Below the pieces are notes generated by a model. That model did no database searches, was not told the DNA's origin, and worked only from the letters and a program-made list of their open reading frames with translations. 64,000 nucleotides of DNA from Ruania alba (GTDB taxonomy: Bacteria; Actinomycetota; Actinomycetes; Actinomycetales; Beutenbergiaceae): positions 248,001 through 312,000 of the forward strand of contig NZ_FNTX01000002.1 in NCBI RefSeq assembly GCF_900105765.1, read 5' to 3'. The number at the start of each line of letters is the position of its first letter. Position 1 is the first letter of the stretch. Of the stretch, positions 1-8,685 are shown piece after piece. The position numbers and the translations under genes were made by a program.

Positions 1-401
1 ATGACGTAGAACGGATAGACCAGGTTGCGCCGGTCGTTGCTCGACCGGATGCGGTAGGTGATGTGGATCCGCACCAGCCCGGCCTGGTCCTCGTCCTGTA
101 CTGGGCTGACCTCCTCGACCTCGATCCGCGGCTCCCACTGTGCGAGCGCGTCCCGGACGGCCTCGCGGATCAGCCCGAGCAGGTTCGCCGTGACCGGCTC
201 GAAGAGCAGGTCCCAGATCCGGCACCCGAAGGCCGGGCGCATCACCCGCTCTCCCGGCGCCGTCAGCAGCACCACCCGGATCGCGTCGTCGAGGCCCGCC
301 CCATCGCGGGTCATCGCGATCGCACCGGTGTGGTCGACGCGGAGCGGCCACGCGAACCCGCTTCCGACGAAGTTGGCCGCATCCTGGCGTCGATCGTTCA
401 T
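1..401 (-). CDS. gp25-like baseplate wedge protein of an eCIS (partial, 3' end outside window)
   Basis: The protein starts MNDRRQDAANFVGSGFAWPL and continues for about 133 residues to the window edge. It shows the GPW/gp25 pattern: a 'GFAWPLRVD' opening, 'ILLTxPGER-MRPxFG' in the first third, and a late beta strand ending in VYPFYVI. In phage tails and contractile injection systems, gp25-like proteins form part of the inner baseplate wedge that joins the sheath to the hub. The start is ATG 401, preceded by GAGGTG about seven bases upstream, and lies just after the VgrG stop. The gene order (tube, LysM, VgrG, gp25) is the usual eCIS order, so baseplate J-like genes are expected to the left of the window. 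Confidence 0.9.
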   Translation of the reverse strand, partial: MNDRRQDAANFVGSGFAWPLRVDHTGAIAMTRDGAGLDDAIRVVLLTAPGERVMRPAFGCRIWDLLFEPVTANLLGLIREAVRDALAQWEPRIEVEEVSPVQDEDQAGLVRIHITYRIRSSNDRRNLVYPFYV

Positions 402-411
402 CGCGCGCACC

Positions 412-2181
412 TCAATTGATCTTCACGACGGCGCCACTGACCTCGGTGCTGGCGCTGCCCTTGATCACTGTGGTCGTCCCGGTCACGACCGCACGAGTCT
501 TCGCGGACGCCTCGAACGTCGTCGACGCCTTCGCTTCGACGTCCATGCCTTCGAGGGTCAGCGACTGCTTCGCCTTCATCGTGATGCTCGCGGCGTTGAT
601 CGTGAGATTCCCCCTCCCGTCGAACGTGAGCGACGCGGCACCGGAGCCCTCACCCGAGGTGATCACCAGTGGCGTCTCGGCAGCGTGGATCTCCGTCTTG
701 TCCTTGCCGATCCGCACATAGCTGCGATCGCCGGCCAGCGCCATCCGCACGTACTGCTCCGCATCCGCCTTCCCGTCTGCGATCTCGATCCGATGACCTT
801 CCCGGGAGACGAAGTAGCGGGTCGTCACCTCAGAACTGTTCGGGGCGAGCGCCGGTGTGGGGACGGTGCTCTGCTTCCCGAACAGCCCGCCGAGGACGAC
901 CGGCCGGCGCACGTCCCCGTCCTCGAACGCGAGGAGCACCTCATCGCCCACCTCGGGGAGCACCACCAAGCCCCGGTCGGGACCGGCGCCGAGAGAGAGC
1001 ACCCGGGCCCAGGACGAGGATGCCGAGTCCGAGACGCCTTCGAGCGCCACCCGGACCCGGCCGCGCTGGTCCGGGTCGTTGATGTTGTCGACCCGTGCGA
1101 CCGTGATCCCGGTGTGCCGCAGGCTCGAGGCCGACGGCGGAGCGCGCCACGGATCGGTGAGCCGAACCGGTGGCCGGTCCCCCACCACGAAGGTGGTGCG
1201 CAGCGAGGTGGCGTCGACCTGGTGCGAGACCTCACGCACGTAGTAGGTCCCGTCCGCGCTGCCCGCGGACCGGATGGTGACCAGCCCTCCCGGCCGTAGC
1301 CCCGGTATGAAAGAGCCCTTCCCTCTCCCGCTGACCCGGCCGGCAGCTGCCGCCAGCCCGCCGGCCACCTCCTTCGCCTCCGCTTCGGTCATGGACAGTT
1401 GCCGGGTCGCCAGCACCGGGGCCGACTTTCCGCCGTCGACCGGTGCGAAACCATTGCGATCGCCCGGGGTTCTGGTAGTCGCGCGCCCGGTCACACTCCG
1501 CTGCCGCTCGGGGTCCCAACCCCGGACCGTGAAGCTGCTCGGCCCGGTCTCCTCGCGCCGGACAGCGAAGCCAATCAGCTCCACGCCGAGGTCCAGGATG
1601 GGCGCCTCACCCGCCCAGGGTGCCGATCCCGAGACGGGCCAGACCGCGAACCGTTCCTCGAGCACAGCCCAGTCGCAGCCCAGCCTGCCCGCGATCTCAT
1701 CCACGAGGCCGAGCCGGGAGTCGGCCCGGAACGCCCACGCGTGGGTGCCGCCAGGCACATCGACGTCGGCACGCAGCCCCGCCCCCTGAACCGTCGAACG
1801 GATGATGTCGGCGTCGGACATCTTCTGGTGCGTGGTCACGGCACGATCGCGGGAGAGGTCATAGGCCTGGTCATGCACGGTGGCGGTCACGGTCGCGCCG
1901 CGGTCGGTCGCCTCGAGCTCGACACCGGTCACGGTGCCGGAGAACACGACCTGAGCGGGCGAGACCGATGAGATCGTCACCGTCTTTCCCAGCTCGACGA
2001 CGCCGCCGGCGAACGTCCCCCGGTCGAGGAACCGCACCTGTGCCCGCCCGATCGTCCGAACACCGGTGTCGACCCGGATCTCGAGCAGATCGTCAGCGAG
2101 CTCTGTCCGCAGCTCGGTACCCTCGATCTCCACCCGCAGCTGGGTCTGGGTGTGCGGGTCCTGGTGCGCCTGCGCCGTCAT
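412..2181 (-). CDS. VgrG-like spike protein (gpD/gp27 + gp5 OB fold)
   Basis: 589 residues. Residues ~15-330 resemble the phage late-control gpD/gp27 hub domain. Residues ~350-450 contain a gp5/gpV OB fold, seen as 'VARVDNINDPDQRGRVRVALEG' split by 'WARVLSLGAGPDRG' and 'LPEVGDEVLLAFEDGD', followed by 'RPVVLGGLFG'. The last ~90 residues are repetitive short strands (LTINAASITMKAKQSLTLEG and following), as expected of a trimeric beta-helix needle. Such proteins form the spike at the tip of the tube. The start is ATG 2181, overlapping the stop of the LysM gene by four bases; longer readings of this frame run through the LysM gene and are not needed. No separate PAAR tip protein is visible in the window. 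Confidence 0.93.
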   Translation of the reverse strand: MTAQAHQDPHTQTQLRVEIEGTELRTELADDLLEIRVDTGVRTIGRAQVRFLDRGTFAGGVVELGKTVTISSVSPAQVVFSGTVTGVELEATDRGATVTATVHDQAYDLSRDRAVTTHQKMSDADIIRSTVQGAGLRADVDVPGGTHAWAFRADSRLGLVDEIAGRLGCDWAVLEERFAVWPVSGSAPWAGEAPILDLGVELIGFAVRREETGPSSFTVRGWDPERQRSVTGRATTRTPGDRNGFAPVDGGKSAPVLATRQLSMTEAEAKEVAGGLAAAAGRVSGRGKGSFIPGLRPGGLVTIRSAGSADGTYYVREVSHQVDATSLRTTFVVGDRPPVRLTDPWRAPPSASSLRHTGITVARVDNINDPDQRGRVRVALEGVSDSASSSWARVLSLGAGPDRGLVVLPEVGDEVLLAFEDGDVRRPVVLGGLFGKQSTVPTPALAPNSSEVTTRYFVSREGHRIEIADGKADAEQYVRMALAGDRSYVRIGKDKTEIHAAETPLVITSGEGSGAASLTFDGRGNLTINAASITMKAKQSLTLEGMDVEAKASTTFEASAKTRAVVTGTTTVIKGSASTEVSGAVVKIN

Positions 2182-2843
2182 GACGCCTCCACCCGTGGCA
2201 CGGCGAGCATCGTCCCTGGCCGGACGGCCAGCGGATCGGCGATGCCGTTGGCATCGGCCAGAACGCGCCAGCGGGTCGCGTCCCCGTAGTAGCGGGCGGC
2301 GATGCGATCGAGGGTCTCCCCCGCGAGCACACGGTGCACGCGCTGCGGTTGCGGGGTCCCGGAGGTGGGATTCTGCGGTCCGAACGCCCGTGACTCCTCG
2401 TACTGACGCAGCACGAGCGCGAGCTTCGCGCGCAGTGGTGTGCCGCTGGCCGAGAAGTACGTGAAGGTGAGGCCGAGCGATGCCACGACCGCCTTGAAAG
2501 AGTGCAGATCGCCCCAATGGAAGGTCACAGCCGGTGGTCGCGCATTCCCGCTGGCGGCATCGGAGCCGGGGAGCGAGGGGTCGATCTCCATCAGCTGCAC
2601 GATCCGGCCGGTGTACTTCGTGACCGGGCTGCCGTCGTGAGTGGTGTCGAAGAACAGGTCGACGGCAAGCGAGCCGGGTTCCGAGCCCGCGTACCGGAGG
2701 CGAGGAACGCCGCGGCCGGGTCGGGTCGGGGCCTCCCAGCGGTTGCCCCTGCTCAGATGCAGCTGGGCCGGATTGAACAGACACGGCAGCTTCTCGCCCC
2801 CCTCGACCTCGAGGAACGCCTTCACCGGTCCGGTCTCAGCCAT
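2178..2843 (-). CDS. LysM-domain contractile injection system tube/baseplate protein
   Basis: 221 residues. The N-terminus (EVEGGEKLPCLFNPAQLHLSRGN) is the pattern of the CIS tube protein N-terminal domain seen in Afp7/Pvc7-type proteins. Residues ~168-217 form a LysM motif (VHRVLAGETLDRIAARYYGD...ANGIADPLAVRPGTML). In related systems the protein joins the inner tube to the VgrG hub. It begins one base after the stop of the 812-residue upstream protein and overlaps VgrG by ATGA, so it belongs to the same transcript. Confidence 0.9.
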   Translation of the reverse strand: MAETGPVKAFLEVEGGEKLPCLFNPAQLHLSRGNRWEAPTRPGRGVPRLRYAGSEPGSLAVDLFFDTTHDGSPVTKYTGRIVQLMEIDPSLPGSDAASGNARPPAVTFHWGDLHSFKAVVASLGLTFTYFSASGTPLRAKLALVLRQYEESRAFGPQNPTSGTPQPQRVHRVLAGETLDRIAARYYGDATRWRVLADANGIADPLAVRPGTMLAVPRVEAS

Positions 2844-5282
2844 CTAGAACACCTCCATCCCGCGGCGCCAGGCTCGTCGCTCGGTCTCCTCCCGCAGCCT
2901 CTCCTCGACGACGGCCATCACCCGCTCGTCGAGTTCGGTGTCGAGCCATTCATCGACCCGGGTCAGGACGCGGTCCTCGAGGTCCCGCACCCAGGAGGGC
3001 TCGACGTTGGCACTGCTGCCACCGGGTTCACGCTCCTGGGCCGGCAGGAACGAATAGCTCATGCTCATCGGAGTGTCCTCTCGGCGGCGGGGGATCGATG
3101 GTGATCCGGCCGTGGACGGCGGTGGGGGCGGTCCGGAGCCTCGGCGGTACTGCGCATGTGAACCGGCTGAACGTGGCGGATCAGCCGAGCTTGTCCAACC
3201 AGCCGAACGGGGCGGCCCGGTCAATCCCCGCGCACCCTGCGGGCCGGCACGGTGGAGGCCGGCACCGTTCTGGGGGTAGGCACCGTGCTGTGGCCCGGCG
3301 TGGGCTGGGGTGGCGGTCTGTGCCGGGCGGCGAGCCGACCGTGGCGGCACCACGGCGAGCCCCGGCGTCGCCGAACCTCCGGACGGGAGCCCGCCGGGAG
3401 ACCCTCCCGCTGGGGCGCCCGGTGCGGGCCGGCCGCCCATCACGCCGTCCATCCCGGCCACCGCCGGTGTGACTGTGGTCGCGGCAGGCACGCCTCGGTG
3501 CCCGCCGATCACGCCCAGCGTGCCTGGCTCGTGAGAGGCGTTCTGGCGTCCGGGTCCCGCACCGCCGGGTGGGGCCGGTTCTCCTGCCGGCTGCCACGCT
3601 CCCCATCGATGCGACCCCGGCTGGAGCGACGGCCGGGCAGAGGTGCGGTCGCGGCGCAGGTGCGGGTCGTCGATCCCGAGGCCGGTCCAGGAGCGACGCC
3701 GGATCATGATGGTGCGGTAATGTCCGGCTCCAGGCAGGCGATCTCCAGCGGCCCCCGTGGAGCGGGGCTGCGCTGGCACACTGCCCGCAGATGCTTCGGT
3801 GACAGCACTCATCTCGGTGGACGTCGTGATCTCGGTGGACACGGCACCGGGATCGCCGGCCCTGGGTGCTCGTGACACCGAGATCGCACCGGTGGGCCGT
3901 CCGCGGACGCTCACGCGCCGGACCGTCGAGGGGGCCGTCGGCCGTGCTCGTCCGAGGGGATGCACACGCTGCCCTGCTACCGACGCCGGTGCGGCAGCAC
4001 CCATGGGGAGGTCGAGCAATCGTGCTGCTCTCGTGATCGGCCCGAGAACGTGACCAGACCGCTGTGCGAGTGCCCCCGGTCCGCCGTGGCAGCCACGCGC
4101 CATCCCCTGGAGCCCTGGCGCGCTGGCATCGGGCAGCACCTGCCCGCCGGTATCACGCACAGTGCCGCGCTGCATCGGCTCGCCGGCAGGTCGCGCCGTG
4201 CGGGGCGACGTGACGTGCTCGGCGGAACCGGCGGGTGAGGTGACCTCAGGTGCGCTCCTGGTCGTCACGGAGGTGCTCGTCGGTGTGATCGCGTTCGTTC
4301 GCGCAGGCACCGTGGTCGTGGCGCTCGTAACGACGGATGCCGGACTGGCATCGATGCGCTGCGGACTGCGGGGGATCCGCGCTGACGCCACAGTCTGCGT
4401 GGCCCGGGCTCGGCGCCGCACCAGGCGTGAGGTCAGGGCAACAGCAGATGCGCTGAGCGTCGCTGCATAGCCTGGGAGTCCGCCGGCGGGCGAACCCTCA
4501 CTCGATATCTGGCCCCACTGCGCGCCGGCAGGGCCCCGGACAGGGCCAGTCGCACGCCTCCCTCCGCCGTCAGAACTCTCAGGATCGACGATGGCAGCCG
4601 GGTTCCCTCGGGCTCGGCCGATATCAGGATTGCCGCTGGTTCTGCCATGCCTGCTCGGTCCAGGCAACTCGCCCGGTCCAGGCTGCCCACCCTGCCCGCG
4701 CTGTCCGCTCTGTCCGCCTGGTCCAGGCTGCCCACTCTGCCCGTCCTGCCCACGCTGGCGTCCGCTGGCGGCGGACCGTGGGCGTCGGCGCACCACCCGG
4801 CGGGCGCGGGCGTCGGCGGGGGTGGTCATCCGGCCGACTGCTGCGACCTCTTCGGGCAGCTGCATCGGAACCGCCTGCGCCGTCATGGTGGCCGGGATAC
4901 GGCCGGGCCGGTGCGACGCCTCGTCCGGAACGGGACCCACGGCCCGCCGGAGACCACGGGCGGGCAATGGGCGGTCCGCCCGGGTGCCGCCGAACCACCA
5001 CCGGGGTGGCCTCACCCCGGACTCACGCTCACCGACGTCCGCGCTGCGGGAGGACCCAGCCGTGGCCAGTGCCCGACGTACGGCGCCCGGCCGGCCCCAT
5101 CCGCTGACGAACCGCATCGAGGATGCGGCCAGTGCCCCGATCTTGCTCGGGCGAGGCCCACCCCAGGGGCCAGCATGTCGATAGCGCTCCGCGATCTGCC
5201 CACCCATCGAGGTCTCGCCGGGCAGGGGCAGATCCGTCTGGTCCGGTTTCTGCGTCGCTGCCGGCTCCGGCGCCCCAGTCAT
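2844..5282 (-). CDS. Large disordered eCIS protein with collagen-like tract and conserved C-terminal helix
   Basis: 812 residues, not recognised as a known family. It starts MTGAPEPAATQKPD at an ATG overlapping the stop of the tube-like gene (ATGA) and ends one base before the LysM gene, so it is embedded in the structural operon. Most of it is Pro/Gly/Ala/Arg/Ser/Thr-rich and probably unfolded. Residues 178-204 are nine Gly-X-Y triplets, mostly Gly-Gln-X, like collagen. Residues ~305-350 are Ser/Thr-rich. The last ~55 residues (WVRDLEDRVLTRVDEWLDTELDERV onward) form a charged amphipathic helix, the only part that looks conserved. An internal ATG at 3068 has a good Shine-Dalgarno (AGAGGA) and would give this C-terminal 74-residue product alone. 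It could be a tube-lumen, tether or sheath-associated protein; function is unknown. The opposite strand also carries long open frames here, so the reading frame rests on the tight coupling at both ends. Confidence 0.65.
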   Translation of the reverse strand: MTGAPEPAATQKPDQTDLPLPGETSMGGQIAERYRHAGPWGGPRPSKIGALAASSMRFVSGWGRPGAVRRALATAGSSRSADVGERESGVRPPRWWFGGTRADRPLPARGLRRAVGPVPDEASHRPGRIPATMTAQAVPMQLPEEVAAVGRMTTPADARARRVVRRRPRSAASGRQRGQDGQSGQPGPGGQSGQRGQGGQPGPGELPGPSRHGRTSGNPDIGRARGNPAAIVDPESSDGGGRRATGPVRGPAGAQWGQISSEGSPAGGLPGYAATLSASAVALTSRLVRRRARATQTVASARIPRSPQRIDASPASVVTSATTTVPARTNAITPTSTSVTTRSAPEVTSPAGSAEHVTSPRTARPAGEPMQRGTVRDTGGQVLPDASAPGLQGMARGCHGGPGALAQRSGHVLGPITRAARLLDLPMGAAAPASVAGQRVHPLGRARPTAPSTVRRVSVRGRPTGAISVSRAPRAGDPGAVSTEITTSTEMSAVTEASAGSVPAQPRSTGAAGDRLPGAGHYRTIMIRRRSWTGLGIDDPHLRRDRTSARPSLQPGSHRWGAWQPAGEPAPPGGAGPGRQNASHEPGTLGVIGGHRGVPAATTVTPAVAGMDGVMGGRPAPGAPAGGSPGGLPSGGSATPGLAVVPPRSARRPAQTATPAHAGPQHGAYPQNGAGLHRAGPQGARGLTGPPRSAGWTSSADPPRSAGSHAQYRRGSGPPPPPSTAGSPSIPRRREDTPMSMSYSFLPAQEREPGGSSANVEPSWVRDLEDRVLTRVDEWLDTELDERVMAVVEERLREETERRAWRRGMEVF
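3066..3081 (-). promoter_or_regulatory. Candidate internal ribosome-binding site and start inside the disordered eCIS gene
   Basis: On the minus strand GAGAGGACACTCCG precedes an in-frame ATG at 3068. AGAGGA with a seven-base spacer is a better Shine-Dalgarno than most starts in this operon. It would allow separate production of the 74-residue C-terminal segment. No stop codon separates it from the upstream reading frame. Confidence 0.45.
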
Positions 5283-5752
5283 GCCGTCACCGCACGGAAT
5301 CCGTTGTGTGCGACCTCAAGGGTCTCGTTCAGCGGTGCATCCGAGTCGGCAAGCAGCTGCGGCCCGCTCCAGCTCACGGCGAACACACCCTCCAGCTCCC
5401 ACGATCGCATCCGGTCGCCGGTGTGGTTGATGACCGTGACGGCCCCGGTGGCGCGCGTCAGCACGTTGTCGTTGCCGGCGAAGCCCGCCCCCGAGCTCTT
5501 CGCCACCCAGGTGAACAACGCGTCGGACTGCACCAGCCCGCGAGTGAACACCAGATGGGGCCACCGCATCACACCCGGGAGCTGATGCACGTAGGAGTTC
5601 TGACCACCCTCGACGTACTCCTCGACGGCCACGTCCAGCTGCAGTCCCGAGACCTCCCGGAACGTGCCGATCTCCACACCGTCCACCTCGAAGAGGAAAC
5701 GGCTCGACGTCGACGGCTCGCCTCCGAGCGGCGCCAGGTCAGGCGTTCTCAC
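5279..5752 (-). CDS. Second gp19-like tail tube protein
   Basis: 157 residues of the T4 gp19/conserved phage tail protein family. Features are 'FLFEVDGVEIGTFREVSGLQLDVAVEEYVEGGQNSYVHQLPG', then 'LVFTRGLVQSDALFTWV', and a C-terminal 'ELEGVFAVSWSGPQL'. eCIS loci usually encode two or more tube paralogues; this one is distal to the main tube gene at 6402 and may form the tube end contacting the baseplate. The start is GTG 5752, overlapping the DUF6760 gene by 14 bases. Confidence 0.92.
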   Translation of the reverse strand: MRTPDLAPLGGEPSTSSRFLFEVDGVEIGTFREVSGLQLDVAVEEYVEGGQNSYVHQLPGVMRWPHLVFTRGLVQSDALFTWVAKSSGAGFAGNDNVLTRATGAVTVINHTGDRMRSWELEGVFAVSWSGPQLLADSDAPLNETLEVAHNGFRAVTA

Positions 5753-5912
5753 GGACCATCTCCCACGCGTGTTCGTTCATTGCCGAGACCGCACGGACCA
5801 TCCGCACCCGGTCGAGGTGCTCGAGGTCCAGCAACTCCTCGAGCGGCCAGTGCAGGTGATAAGCGAGGTAAGCGATCTCCTGCCAGAGCGCATCCGGCGG
5901 ATAGTGCAACAT
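5739..5912 (-). CDS. DUF6760-like small eCIS protein
   Basis: 57 residues, beginning MLHYPPDALWQEIAYLAYHL and containing HWPLEELLDLEHLDRVRMV. This short helical protein is a regular member of actinobacterial phage-tail-like loci, placed between the assembly protein and the second tube gene, as here. It is too short for most ORF filters but lies tightly inside the operon: seven bases after the assembly gene stop and overlapping the next gene by 14 bases. A role in tube or baseplate assembly is inferred from position. Confidence 0.85.
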   Translation of the reverse strand: MLHYPPDALWQEIAYLAYHLHWPLEELLDLEHLDRVRMVRAVSAMNEHAWEMVRENA

Positions 5913-5919
5913 CGGACGA

Positions 5920-6399
5920 TCACCCGGTCTCGCCGGGGATCTCCTCGATGGCGGATCGCCGTGGCCGATGCCTGCCGGCGCCTTCCGCGTCGATCCTCGA
6001 CTGCAGCTCGGGACCGTCGGCAGCAGGCTCCGCCACCCCCGTCGGTTCCGAGGGTGGCACGGACCGCTCGGTCACCGCATGGGCCGCGACGAACTCGTCG
6101 AACTCTGCTTCGGTGCCGAAGTTGATTACGCCGTAGAAGTCCTGCAGAAACGCCAGGTCCGCCGCGAACAGCCCTTCGACCTCGTGCGGCGTGACGAGCT
6201 CGAGCGATCCGAGCTGCTCGACCACGCGGGCCAGCACCAGCACGGTCAGTCGCGGGTCGTCCGATCCCGTGATCGTCGGATCGCGGAGCGGTTCGAGCTC
6301 GTCACGCGCGGTCGCGAGCCGCATCGTGCCCCCGCGATGGACAGTGCCGTGATCGTCGACATAGCCACGCGGCAGCGTGAACTCATAACTGGTACGCAC
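5920..6399 (-). CDS. Phage tail assembly protein of eCIS
   Basis: 159 residues, beginning VRTSYEFTLPRGYVDDHGTV (GTG start, two bases after the tube stop). It shows 'MRLATARDELEPLRDP', 'RLTVLVLARVVEQLGSLELVTPHEVEGLFAADLAFLQDFYGVIN', a pattern found between tube and baseplate genes of contractile tails and resembling assembly chaperones/tail assembly proteins. The C-terminal ~45 residues are variable and polar. A longer reading frame starts upstream inside the tube gene and was not used. Confidence 0.82.
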   Translation of the reverse strand: MRTSYEFTLPRGYVDDHGTVHRGGTMRLATARDELEPLRDPTITGSDDPRLTVLVLARVVEQLGSLELVTPHEVEGLFAADLAFLQDFYGVINFGTEAEFDEFVAAHAVTERSVPPSEPTGVAEPAADGPELQSRIDAEGAGRHRPRRSAIEEIPGETG

Positions 6400-6401
6400 G
6401 C

Positions 6402-6875
6402 CTACTTGATCCGTTCGAGCCGTTCGATGACGATCGTGATCGTCTCTTTCAGTGCATCCGATCCATCCACGGACAACTGATCGGTCGCGATCTTGCTCGG
6501 CCAGCCGTTGAAGAAGTTGAACCTGGCGACCTCCGTGCTCGCAGCGTCGTAGAGGACGACTGATCCGTTCTTGCGGTTGCTGGCGCGTTCGCCAGCCAGC
6601 CCACCTTCGCGGACCTTCTTGAACCACTTCCAGAGCTCGTCGTTGTCGATGTCCGCCGGGGCCACGCGGGTCAGTGACAGGTCGGAAACCTCGACGGTCT
6701 GGCCGAGGAACTTCACCTGCTGCTTCTGTCCCTTCTCGCCGATCTGGGTGGACTTCCCGACGCCGACTTCGACGTCGAGCCCGGAGACGGTCATGAGCGC
6801 GGAGACGACCTTGCCGTCGATCTCCAGGAAAAAGTTCTGCGTGATGATCGGGTCGGCGGTGAACAGGCCAGCCAT
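6402..6875 (-). CDS. eCIS inner tube protein (gp19-like)
   Basis: 157 residues, beginning MAGLFTADPIITQNFFLEID, with 'GLDVEVGVGKSTQIGEKGQKQQVKFLG' and 'NFFNGWPSKIATDQLSVDGSDALKETITIVIERLERIK'. This is the standard T4 gp19-type tail-tube fold, and the C-terminal strand pair is typical of the main tube subunit. The hexameric rings stack inside the contractile sheath. It follows the sheath gene by 51 bases and precedes the assembly gene by two. Confidence 0.94.
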   Translation of the reverse strand: MAGLFTADPIITQNFFLEIDGKVVSALMTVSGLDVEVGVGKSTQIGEKGQKQQVKFLGQTVEVSDLSLTRVAPADIDNDELWKWFKKVREGGLAGERASNRKNGSVVLYDAASTEVARFNFFNGWPSKIATDQLSVDGSDALKETITIVIERLERIK

Positions 6876-6926
6876 GGGTTTGCTCCTCAGAATGGGGTCA
6901 AGCTCGGGTCAAGGGCGACGCGGCCG

Positions 6927-8492
6927 TCAGGAGGCACTCAGCTTGTTCTGACTGACGCGGAAGATGACGAACTCGGCGGGCTTGACCGGCGCGAGGCCCA
7001 CCTCGACGACGAGCTTGCCCGCATCGATGGACTCCGGCGGGTTCGTCGTCTCGTCGCACCGGACGAAGAACGCCTGGTCCGGGGTGGCCCCGAATAAGGC
7101 GCCTTCCTGCCACAGCCCGTGCAGGAATCCCGTGAGAGTCCGCTTGACGCCCTCCCACAGCGCAGTGTCGTTGGGCTCGAAGACCGCCCATTGCGTCCCC
7201 TCGAGAATGGTCGACTCCACCATGTTGAACAGGCGCCGTACGTTGAGGTACTGCCAGTCGGTGTCGGAGGACATCGTCCGCGCACCCCAGATCCGAATGC
7301 CGCGGATACCGAACGGCCGAATCGCGTTGATCCCGATCGGGTTGAGGATCGACTGTTCGTTCTGCGTGATGCTCTGCTCGACGTCCAGCACCCCACGAAT
7401 CGTGTCGTTGGCGGGCGCCTTCCAGACCCCACGACTCTCGTCGGTGCGAGCCCAGACCCCGGCGACGTGCCCCGACGGTGGGATCAGGATCTCCGCTGTT
7501 CCGTTGCTGCCCGTCGGGTTGTCGACCTTGATCCATGGGTAGTAGAGCGCGGCGAAGCCCGAGTCGTACTGGGCGGCGTCCGCACGCCAGTCACGCACGG
7601 CCTGCGGGCTCAGCCCGGGGGGAGCGTCGAGCAGCGCTATCCGGTTGGAATGCTGCTCGCAGTGGGCGATCAGTGCCGTCTGCACCGCCTTCCACATGCC
7701 CAGGTCGAGCGAGCCGTCCTCCTTGGTGGCCGCAGTGACCAGGTCGGGAACGGTGACGATGGTGACGTCCTCGGCGAGCGCGAGGCCATTGATGCCAGTG
7801 CGGGCCGACTCGGAACCGGCGAACTTGCGCGGTGAGACGGGCACGCTCACCGGGGCGGCCTTCTCCAGCTGGTACGCGCCTGGCTTGAGCAGCTCGAGCT
7901 GGTCCTCGAGGGTGACGTCGGTAGCGAGGTCGACCTTCACCTTCACCTTCGTCGATCCCTCGTTCACGATCGTGGCGGCGTCGCGCGGGCCCCCGAAGGT
8001 GAGATCGGAGAAACGCTCGACGACCTCGTCGTTCTCCAGCACGGTCAGCGAGAACGGTGTCGGCCCCTCGAGATCGTCCGGGGCGTCGGCGGACTCGATC
8101 GCGATCGTGAGGTCGGCATCTGGGGCGATCGACTCCACTGTCAACGGCATGCCCAGCGCACGATCAGCAGCCGGCAGCGCACGCGTGGCCGCCTCTCCCG
8201 ACGGTTCGGCGTTCGGTACCCGCACGATGTAGGCGAGGGAGCCGCCATTGAGGAAGTAGCCATAGACCGCCAACGGCAGCATCGCCCCGTCGACGAATCC
8301 GCCGTACATGCTCTCGTATTGCGACCAGCTGGTGACCAGCCGGGGCGCGAGACCCTGCGGATCCTCAGGGTCCGAGGGAGCCGTCTGGGTGAATCCGACG
8401 AACGCGGTCACCGCAGTCGGCGCGGCGGTCAGGACCTTCTGCGAGGACGGGACCTCTTCGACGTAGACGCCGGGCGCTGTGTACGTGGGCAC
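6927..8492 (-). CDS. eCIS contractile tail sheath protein
   Basis: 521 residues. It starts PTYTAPGVYVEEVPSSQKVL after a GTG (8492), with AAGGA about seven bases upstream; the longer reading starting near 8669 lacks sheath similarity. The N-terminal 'PGVYVEEV' and the C-terminal subtilisin-like sheath domain (DWQYLNVRRLFNMVESTILEGTQWAVFEPND, then ...GALFGATPDQAFFVRCDETTNP, and a final strand VGLAPVKPAEFVIFRVSQ) are hallmarks. The sheath contracts to drive the tube out. As first gene of the operon it faces the divergent LuxR regulator, so the promoter lies in 8493-8685. Confidence 0.95.
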   Translation of the reverse strand: MPTYTAPGVYVEEVPSSQKVLTAAPTAVTAFVGFTQTAPSDPEDPQGLAPRLVTSWSQYESMYGGFVDGAMLPLAVYGYFLNGGSLAYIVRVPNAEPSGEAATRALPAADRALGMPLTVESIAPDADLTIAIESADAPDDLEGPTPFSLTVLENDEVVERFSDLTFGGPRDAATIVNEGSTKVKVKVDLATDVTLEDQLELLKPGAYQLEKAAPVSVPVSPRKFAGSESARTGINGLALAEDVTIVTVPDLVTAATKEDGSLDLGMWKAVQTALIAHCEQHSNRIALLDAPPGLSPQAVRDWRADAAQYDSGFAALYYPWIKVDNPTGSNGTAEILIPPSGHVAGVWARTDESRGVWKAPANDTIRGVLDVEQSITQNEQSILNPIGINAIRPFGIRGIRIWGARTMSSDTDWQYLNVRRLFNMVESTILEGTQWAVFEPNDTALWEGVKRTLTGFLHGLWQEGALFGATPDQAFFVRCDETTNPPESIDAGKLVVEVGLAPVKPAEFVIFRVSQNKLSAS

Positions 8493-8685
8493 TGGACATC
8501 CTTTGGTAGGGCGGAACCGACGCTGGTACGGGTCCCGATTTGCTGCCGTCGGCGGCACGTTCTCGAGCCCCGCTCCGCCGTCAGCGTAGGAACCGCCCTG
8601 CACGGGGCCATCGGTAATCGGTACCGAAGTTTCGCCGGTAGACCCGACCAGATGTGTACAACCGTTCAACGTTTCCCTAGGGTCG
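8493..8685. promoter_or_regulatory. Divergent intergenic region between eCIS operon and LAL regulator
   Basis: 193 bases separate the sheath start from the first LAL regulator start, so both promoters must be here or within the flanking genes. Visible symmetric elements are a GGTACC inside ATCGGTAATCGGTACCGAAG near 8613-8632 and a TGTACA at 8654-8659. No clear -35/-10 pair could be assigned on either strand. Confidence 0.5.

Noticed and set aside
4647-5585. Plus-strand frame opposite the disordered eCIS gene
   Set aside because: It crosses the tube-like gene boundary and is Arg/Pro/Ala-rich; the minus frame is joined to its neighbours at both ends by overlap or direct abutment.
1-8492. Tail-like genes considered as a prophage
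   Set aside because: No capsid, terminase, portal or integrase genes are visible, and the DUF6760, LysM and VgrG arrangement is that of an eCIS; genes beyond the left edge could not be checked.
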